Positions 59,623 through 64,000 of a stretch of 64,000 nucleotides of DNA are shown in pieces. The stretch's first letter is position 1. Each line of letters begins with the position of its first letter. The DNA is from Allofrancisella frigidaquae (lineage in GTDB: Bacteria; Pseudomonadota; Gammaproteobacteria; Francisellales; Francisellaceae), in assembly GCF_012222825.1 (NCBI RefSeq), contig NZ_CP038017.1, forward strand, positions 1,610,181 to 1,674,180, in the 5' to 3' direction. The position numbers and the translations under genes were made by a program. The notes beneath the pieces were generated by a model. The model saw nothing but the letters and a program-made list of their open reading frames with translations, was not told where the DNA came from and made no database searches.

Positions 59623-61171
59623 GTGCTTCTCCATGTACATTTTTAATAGCTGATATTACTGCTTGTGCTTTAGTCCTTGTTTCATCAGCTTCTGCTATTG
59701 GTATAGAATCTAAAACAACACCAGCTCCTGCTTGGATCTCAGCAATACTACTTTCAACGTAAGCTGAACGAATAACTATACAACTATCTAAATCACCATA
59801 GCCATTTATATATCCAACAGCTCCACCATAGCTACCTCTTGTTTGCTGTTCAACTTCAGATATTAGCTGCATGGCCTTTATTTTAGGAGCGCCAGTAAGG
59901 GTACCCATATTCATACATGCTTGGTAGGCGTGTAAAGCATCTAAATCATCAGCTAATTGCCCAACTACTCTAGATACCAGATGCATTACATGGCTATATC
60001 TATCTACTTTCAATAAATCAGCTAAAAAACGTGTACCTGTCTTAGATATTCTAGCAATATCATTTCTTGCTAAATCAACTAGCATCATATGCTCAGCATT
60101 TTCTTTAGTATCTAACCTAAGCTCTAACTCTATACGGCTATCTAAATCATGATTTATACTGCCATCTTCATTTTTACCTCTGCGGCGAGTACCTGCTATA
60201 GGGTATATCTCTACTTGGTTAGTTTTAGTTTCATATTTTAAAGCACTTTCTGGAGATGCTCCAAATAATATAAAATCTTCATCTTGCATGTAAAACATGT
60301 ATGGACTAGGGTTTGTACGTTTAAGTTCTCTATAAACTTCTAAAGAGTTTTGACATGGCAAATAAAAACTTCTCGATGGAACTACTTGAAATATATCGCC
60401 ATTAACAATATGAGTTTTTAATTGATCTACCACATTACAAAATTCCCTGTCATTTATAGATGTTTGTGTTTCTAAATTTTTTATTTTAGTTACTTGTGTT
60501 TGAAAATCGTGTTTAAGACTTTTCTTTATTTCTTCAAGACTTTTATCCAATTGACTTTGTATTTTTTTATCAAAACTATTTGCCTGAATAAATGATTTTT
60601 TTTGCTGATGGTCACTAACTAAAATAGTTTCCGCTAAATAAAAAACGTAGTCAGGGCATTTATTCTTTCTTTCTACTTTACCTATATCTTCAAAATTTCC
60701 TACTAAATCATAGGCAAATAACCCAGATAAAAACACACTATATCCATTAGTTATTTCAAAACTATCCTTTATTAACCTTAGAGCGTCAAATACAGAATTT
60801 TGCTTAAGTTTTTGATGCTCATCCAAATTAATAGATTTATTTTTTTCAAAATCCAATATTAATTGATTTTCTGAGGCGTAATTGTGATTAACATTCTTTT
60901 TTAGATTTTTAGCTATAGATTTTATTGCATATTCGCCATTTTTTGACAAAGCTTTTATAACTACTTTATTAGCTATACACGATATTCTTAAAGCACTGTC
61001 TATTACCAAAATGCTTTTTAATCTATCCTTAGTATTTATTTCTGCAGATTCTAATAAAATGTTATTTTTTTTACCAATACAACTATTAGCAAAACATTTA
61101 TTCAAATCCTCTTGGTAATCTATACTGTAAACAAGTGATGCTAAAAATTTTTTTGGCTCTTTAACTGACAT
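59615..61171 (-). CDS. trpE: Anthranilate synthase component I TrpE
   Basis: TrpE makes anthranilate from chorismate with ammonia from TrpG. The 518-residue protein has the feedback region (N-terminal LLESAE, tryptophan-site LLES motif) and chorismate-binding segments: YPIAGTRRRGKNEDGS, LVDLARNDI, GTLTGAPKIKAMQLI and AGAGVVLDS. Length is normal. It is the second gene of the operon, 8 bp after trpR. Confidence 0.95.
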   Translation of the reverse strand: MSVKEPKKFLASLVYSIDYQEDLNKCFANSCIGKKNNILLESAEINTKDRLKSILVIDSALRISCIANKVVIKALSKNGEYAIKSIAKNLKKNVNHNYASENQLILDFEKNKSINLDEHQKLKQNSVFDALRLIKDSFEITNGYSVFLSGLFAYDLVGNFEDIGKVERKNKCPDYVFYLAETILVSDHQQKKSFIQANSFDKKIQSQLDKSLEEIKKSLKHDFQTQVTKIKNLETQTSINDREFCNVVDQLKTHIVNGDIFQVVPSRSFYLPCQNSLEVYRELKRTNPSPYMFYMQDEDFILFGASPESALKYETKTNQVEIYPIAGTRRRGKNEDGSINHDLDSRIELELRLDTKENAEHMMLVDLARNDIARISKTGTRFLADLLKVDRYSHVMHLVSRVVGQLADDLDALHAYQACMNMGTLTGAPKIKAMQLISEVEQQTRGSYGGAVGYINGYGDLDSCIVIRSAYVESSIAEIQAGAGVVLDSIPIAEADETRTKAQAVISAIKNVHGEAHG

Positions 61172-61179
61172 TTATTCAC

Positions 61180-61467
61180 CTATTTTTTAATATTTTTACT
61201 AAATATTTCTTTTACTCTTGTAGGGCAATCTTTTAAAGCATTAGAACACCTAGTAACTGTACAAATACTAATACCTATTTCTTTAGAAATTTCTCTTTGA
61301 GATTTAGATTTCTTTATAAGCTCTTTAGTTAAAAGAACTCTCTTACTTAACTGTTCTTTCTCTTCTTTTGTTAATAAAAAATCACAAATTACACTAATAT
61401 CTTGTGGATCTGTATTTTCTGATAAAATACTAACCAGTTGTTGCCAACCATCTTTAATTGTGTTCAT
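61180..61467 (-). CDS. trpR: Trp repressor TrpR
   Basis: TrpR binds DNA when loaded with tryptophan and shuts off trp synthesis. The 95-residue protein has the family helix-turn-helix (KSQREISKEIGISICTVTRC, about 54-73) after LTKEEKEQLSKRVLLTKELI. It lacks some N-terminal residues of the E. coli protein (108 residues). It is directly upstream of trpE on the same strand, so it heads the operon that it should repress. Confidence 0.92.
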   Translation of the reverse strand: MNTIKDGWQQLVSILSENTDPQDISVICDFLLTKEEKEQLSKRVLLTKELIKKSKSQREISKEIGISICTVTRCSNALKDCPTRVKEIFSKNIKK

Positions 61468-61490
61468 ATATTTAAAACTATTTACGTATT

Positions 61491-61525
61491 TTTGTAATGA
61501 TACATCATTACAAATTAAATAACAA
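61491..61525 (-). promoter_or_regulatory. trpR-trpEGD promoter and 24-bp palindromic operator
   Basis: On the minus strand, TTGTTA (61520-61525) and TATCAT (61497-61502) are spaced by exactly 17 bp, a sigma-70-type promoter. A perfect inverted repeat with 11-bp arms (TTTGTAATGAT) and a 2-bp spacer spans 61491-61514, fully covering the -10 box, 24 bp upstream of the trpR start. A dimeric repressor there would block RNA polymerase. TrpR is the obvious candidate, but the sequence differs from the E. coli operator. No leader-peptide attenuator is seen. Confidence 0.7.
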
Positions 61526-61622
61526 TATTTCCATTTTCAGAAATCTAAAGAAAGTATATCACGCGTATACTAAAAAGTATTACGCTAACCTCTTGCTTGC
61601 CCCTGAGATCTCCTGAAATAGA

Positions 61623-61700
61623 TTAAAATCCAGCTATTTCATTATTGTGCTCCACTTCTTCTTGGTTAGCTATAGATAGAAAAAAGTACTCAATAGATTC
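61623..61700 (-). pseudogene. Possible 25-codon C-terminal gene relic
   Basis: Read leftward, this frame gives Glu-Ser-Ile-Glu-Tyr-Phe-Phe-Leu-Ser-Ile-Ala-Asn-Gln-Glu-Glu-Val and then Glu-His-Asn-Asn-Glu-Ile-Ala-Gly-Phe, followed by a stop, with a stop also directly before it. The composition is protein-like rather than random for such AT-rich DNA. It could be the last residues of a deleted gene or a transposase. The parent is not recognised. Confidence 0.25.
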
Positions 61701-61733
61701 TTAAATTAAATAATTACAAAGACAAATAAATTA

Positions 61734-61793
61734 AGGTTTAGTATTAAATATCAGAAGTAAAAAGGGGAAAAACTGAATTTAAAAACTAAACCT
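61734..61793. repeat. Imperfect 21-nt inverted repeat downstream of tRNA-Asp
   Basis: The arms begin and end AGGTTTAGT ... ACTAAACCT, with nine perfect outer pairs and an imperfect inner stem (TTAAATATCAG against CTGAATTTAAA) around an 18-nt loop. It lies 12 bp past the 3' end of tRNA-Asp. It may act as the terminator of the tRNA transcript or be a trace of a mobile element. Confidence 0.45.
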
Positions 61794-61804
61794 CAAGATA
61801 AATA

Positions 61805-61881
61805 TGGCGGAATGGACGGGACTCGAACCCGCGACCCCCTGCGTGACAGGCAGGTATTCTAACCAACTGAACTACCACTCC
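61805..61881 (-). tRNA. tRNA-Asp (GTC)
   Basis: A 77-nt tRNA with acceptor stem GGAGTGG/CCATTCC, D-arm GTTCAGTTGGTTAGAAT, anticodon stem CCTGC/GCAGG around loop CTGTCAC (anticodon GTC), T-arm CGGGTTCGAGTCCCG and an encoded CCA. It is almost identical to the E. coli tRNA-Asp. It follows tRNA-Thr by 4 bp on the same strand, so both are cut from one precursor. Confidence 0.97.
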
Positions 61882-61885
61882 GTTA

Positions 61886-61961
<76 letters not shown>

Positions 61962-61975
61962 TACTATGAGTTAGT

Positions 61976-62003
61976 ATTATAGCTTTTTTAAAAAAACTGT
62001 CAA
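61976..62003 (-). promoter_or_regulatory. Strong promoter of the tRNA-Thr/tRNA-Asp unit
   Basis: On the minus strand the consensus boxes TTGACA (61998-62003) and TATAAT (61976-61981) are both perfect, with a 16-bp spacer. The -10 ends 14 bp before the tRNA-Thr 5' end. This is the best sigma-70 promoter match in the window. Confidence 0.85.
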
Positions 62004-62023
62004 CAAAGTTTTTATAATTTTTT

Positions 62024-63520
62024 CTAATTTAATGGAATAATATCATATTGATTGTAAATATGACTATTTTCAGCTTTTAGGTGAATATTTTTACCTATTT
62101 CTAATTCCAATTCTCCAAGCCATATAGATTCTTCTTTTTGTATGTAATCAATTATTTTTTCAGATGAAATCAATAAAAAGCCATTGTAATTAGGATAGTT
62201 TTTAGATTCAGATTTTACCTCTCTAAAAATATCATAACAGATTGTTTGTAGTGTTTTAGTACTACCTTTACCTTTACAATACTCACAAGGTTGACATAAT
62301 GTCCTAGCTAGACTTTCATTAACCCTTTTCCTGGTCATTTCAACTAAGCCTAGCTCCGATATATCACTAACCTTGGTCTTTGCCTTATCAAGCTCTAATT
62401 CCTTCTTTAAAGCCTCTAAAACTTGAATTCTATGAGATTCATCCATCATATCTATAAAATCTATAATTATTATGCCTCCTAGATTTCTTAATCTAAGATG
62501 TCTGGCTATTTCTTTCGTTGCTTCTAGATTTGTTTTAAAAATAGTTTCTTCAAGATTTTTAGAACCTATAAAACCACCTGTATTTATATCTATAGTTATC
62601 ATAGCTTCAGTTTGCTCAATAACTAAATAACCTCCAGATCTTAGATATACAGTTTTTTCTAAAGCTTTATTTATCTCTGCATCTATATCATACTCTTCAA
62701 AAATATTATGTTTCTGGTAAAGCTCTATTTTATCTCTAAGTCCAGGGATATATCTGTCTGCAAAATGGCAAATTTCTTTATATGAATCTATATTGTCTAC
62801 TAATATTTTATTTGGATTATCATTAGCAAAAATATTTATAGTTTTAATTATTAAGCTAAAATCTTCATAAACAACTCCAGGCTTAATAATGGTACTTGAA
62901 TTGTCCAATATGTCTTGCCATAAGTTATTTAAAAATTTTATATCATTTTGTAAATCTTCAAAACTAGCTCCTTCAGCAGCAGTTCTTAATATATAACCAC
63001 GAGGGTTTTCACTCATAGTTATTTTTTGGATTAATTGTATTAATCTTTGTTTTTCTTCTTGTTTAGTTATTTTTAATGATACTCCTATATGATCTAAATC
63101 AGGTAAAAACACTAAAAATCTTGATGATACTGATAAATGAGAAGTAAGTTTAACCCCTTTATTACCTATACTTTCTTTGACTACTTGAACAAGTACTTCT
63201 TGACCTTCACGTAACCACTTATTGATATCTTCTTCGTTTAACTTGTTTAGCTTAACTTTTTCATCTTGTTCTTGATCTTCTTTTTCTAAAGGCAAAACTT
63301 CAGATAAATGTAAAAAACCTGCTTTTTCTAAACCTATATCAACAAAAGCAGCTTGCATTCCTGGTAAAACTCTTATTATTTTACCTTTGTAAATATTTCC
63401 TACTATTCTTTTTCTATCATCTCTTTCTATGAAAATTTCTTTTAAAACATTGTTTTCTTTGATAGCGATTCTTTGTTCATAATGGTTTATATTTAAAAAT
63501 ATTTCTGTATTTATAGACAT
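62024..63520 (-). CDS. rng: Ribonuclease G
   Basis: RNase G matures the 5' end of 16S rRNA and degrades some mRNAs. The 498-residue protein has an S1 RNA-binding domain (about 38-130: GNIYKGKIIRVLPGMQAAFV), the catalytic metal site D311 (ITIDINTGG) and D354 (IIIIDFIDM), and the Zn-link CEYCKGKG (C412, C415). It lacks the long C-terminal scaffold of RNase E, so RNase G is favoured. Transcribed away from the putative origin. Confidence 0.93.
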   Translation of the reverse strand: MSINTEIFLNINHYEQRIAIKENNVLKEIFIERDDRKRIVGNIYKGKIIRVLPGMQAAFVDIGLEKAGFLHLSEVLPLEKEDQEQDEKVKLNKLNEEDINKWLREGQEVLVQVVKESIGNKGVKLTSHLSVSSRFLVFLPDLDHIGVSLKITKQEEKQRLIQLIQKITMSENPRGYILRTAAEGASFEDLQNDIKFLNNLWQDILDNSSTIIKPGVVYEDFSLIIKTINIFANDNPNKILVDNIDSYKEICHFADRYIPGLRDKIELYQKHNIFEEYDIDAEINKALEKTVYLRSGGYLVIEQTEAMITIDINTGGFIGSKNLEETIFKTNLEATKEIARHLRLRNLGGIIIIDFIDMMDESHRIQVLEALKKELELDKAKTKVSDISELGLVEMTRKRVNESLARTLCQPCEYCKGKGSTKTLQTICYDIFREVKSESKNYPNYNGFLLISSEKIIDYIQKEESIWLGELELEIGKNIHLKAENSHIYNQYDIIPLN

Positions 63521-64000
63521 TTCTTTAAAAGCTTTTTTTTATTAACATTTATTATATACAATTTTTTTTATTTTCTTAAAAGCTCTTTTTTTACTCTTAC
63601 CTATTTATATAAAGTTATTTATTCTTTTTATATATTATTATTTATTATGCAAGCAAAAACTTGTGGATACTTTCATAAAAACCTTTTAAATAAAGGGATT
63701 TATGAGAAGAATAAAAAAAGTATAAGCATGTCAAAAGATACTAAAAAGAATCTGAGTAAAAATGTGGATAAAAGACAAACTGAATTATTAACAAATTTAT
63801 CAACATATTTGTGAATAAGTTTAAAAACAATAAATGTAACAAACAATAAACAATTTAATTCACAAAATTATCCACAGATACAAATAAACTAGTTTGCTTA
63901 TTTTTTTTAGTTCTAATACAATCTAGAGCAATTTAGTAAAAACATTTCGGGAAATACTAACCAAAATCTTTTTTTATGGTTTTTGTTAATTTTTACACTT
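63521..64000. other. Putative chromosomal replication origin (oriC), right part cut by window edge
   Basis: No gene is visible in 480 bp. The region is extremely AT-rich and contains perfect DnaA boxes TGTGGATAA (63763-63771) and TTATCCACA (63868-63876). Near matches are TGTGGATAC (63662-63670), TTATCAACA (63797-63805), TGTGAATAA (63810-63818) and weaker TTATTAACA (63785-63793). The T-rich run at 63901-63908 and the A/T stretch 63540-63650 could be unwinding elements. All genes from 58.0 to 63.5 kb run away from it. No dnaA lies in the window; it would be expected just to the right. Confidence 0.7.

Larger units (their letters stand above)
61526..61804. other. Intergenic region with hairpins and a possible gene relic
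   Basis: Together with the operator next to it, the gap between trpR and tRNA-Asp is 337 bp and has no intact gene. It contains an AGTATA/TATACT inverted repeat (61553-61571), an 8-bp hairpin TGAAATAG/CTATTTCA (61614-61641) and an imperfect 21-nt inverted repeat (61734-61754 with 61773-61793). On the minus strand 61700-61623 reads 25 codons ending in a stop that look like the end of a lost gene. Confidence 0.45.

Overview
The window is AT-rich, gene-dense chromosomal DNA of a gammaproteobacterium, almost certainly a Francisella. The basis is the combination of a cyo quinol oxidase operon beside a stand-alone lpxD, gltA divergent from sdhCDAB-sucAB, a large GH18-type chitinase-like protein next to a CGFS glutaredoxin and sodB, and a MoxR/Bat operon. 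The species is not settled by the sequence. The two full-length IS256-type elements and several unrecognised genes would fit the F. philomiragia/noatunensis side better than F. tularensis, but that is inference.

Layout. Bases 1-4.4 kb (+) carry a partial unknown gene, a small lipoprotein, pdxY with a small radical-SAM gene, a second-type lpxD and a PACE-family efflux gene. Bases 4.4-9.1 kb (-) are cyoABCDE. Bases 9.3-20.0 kb (-) hold glmM-tpiA-secG-tRNA-Leu, apt and the TCA block sdhCDAB-sucAB, with gltA and ampG divergent (+) to 23.1 kb. Bases 23.2-29.9 kb hold sodB, grxD, the double-GH18 protein, lysS and prfB, the last with a programmed +1 frameshift. Bases 30-39.2 kb are a more accessory stretch: nitroreductase, a LysR regulator, a 486-aa orphan, cytochrome b561, Pit plus its DUF47 partner, the 5-oxoprolinase genes pxpBAC and an MFS permease.

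Bases 39.26-58.02 kb are bracketed by two apparently identical 1,340-bp IS256-family elements in direct orientation, each with its own perfect 8-bp target duplication. Between them lie a tandem universal stress protein, lepA-mnmA, the eight-gene moxR-DUF58-DUF4381-batABCD operon (BatC carries 35 Asp-Asn-Lys repeats), holC, an SbtA-like permease and valS. The second IS sits inside the last codons of trpD. Bases 58-61.5 kb (-) are trpR-trpE-trpG-trpD, with a 24-bp perfect palindrome over the trpR promoter. Then come tRNA-Thr and tRNA-Asp, ribonuclease G, and a 480-bp AT-rich, DnaA-box-rich region that looks like the chromosomal replication origin.

Together the genes cover aerobic energy metabolism (gltA, sdh, suc, cyo), envelope building (lpxD, glmM, ampG, secG), translation (lysS, prfB, lepA, mnmA, valS, three tRNAs), stress resistance (sodB, grxD, Usp, Bat/MoxR) and tryptophan synthesis under an apparently autoregulated TrpR. 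No CRISPR array, prophage, rRNA operon or defence island was seen. The most interesting signals are the GH18 protein with both catalytic motifs destroyed, the trpR-headed trp operon with its palindrome, the IS that re-codes the trpD tail without changing its length, the BatC codon repeat and the putative oriC.
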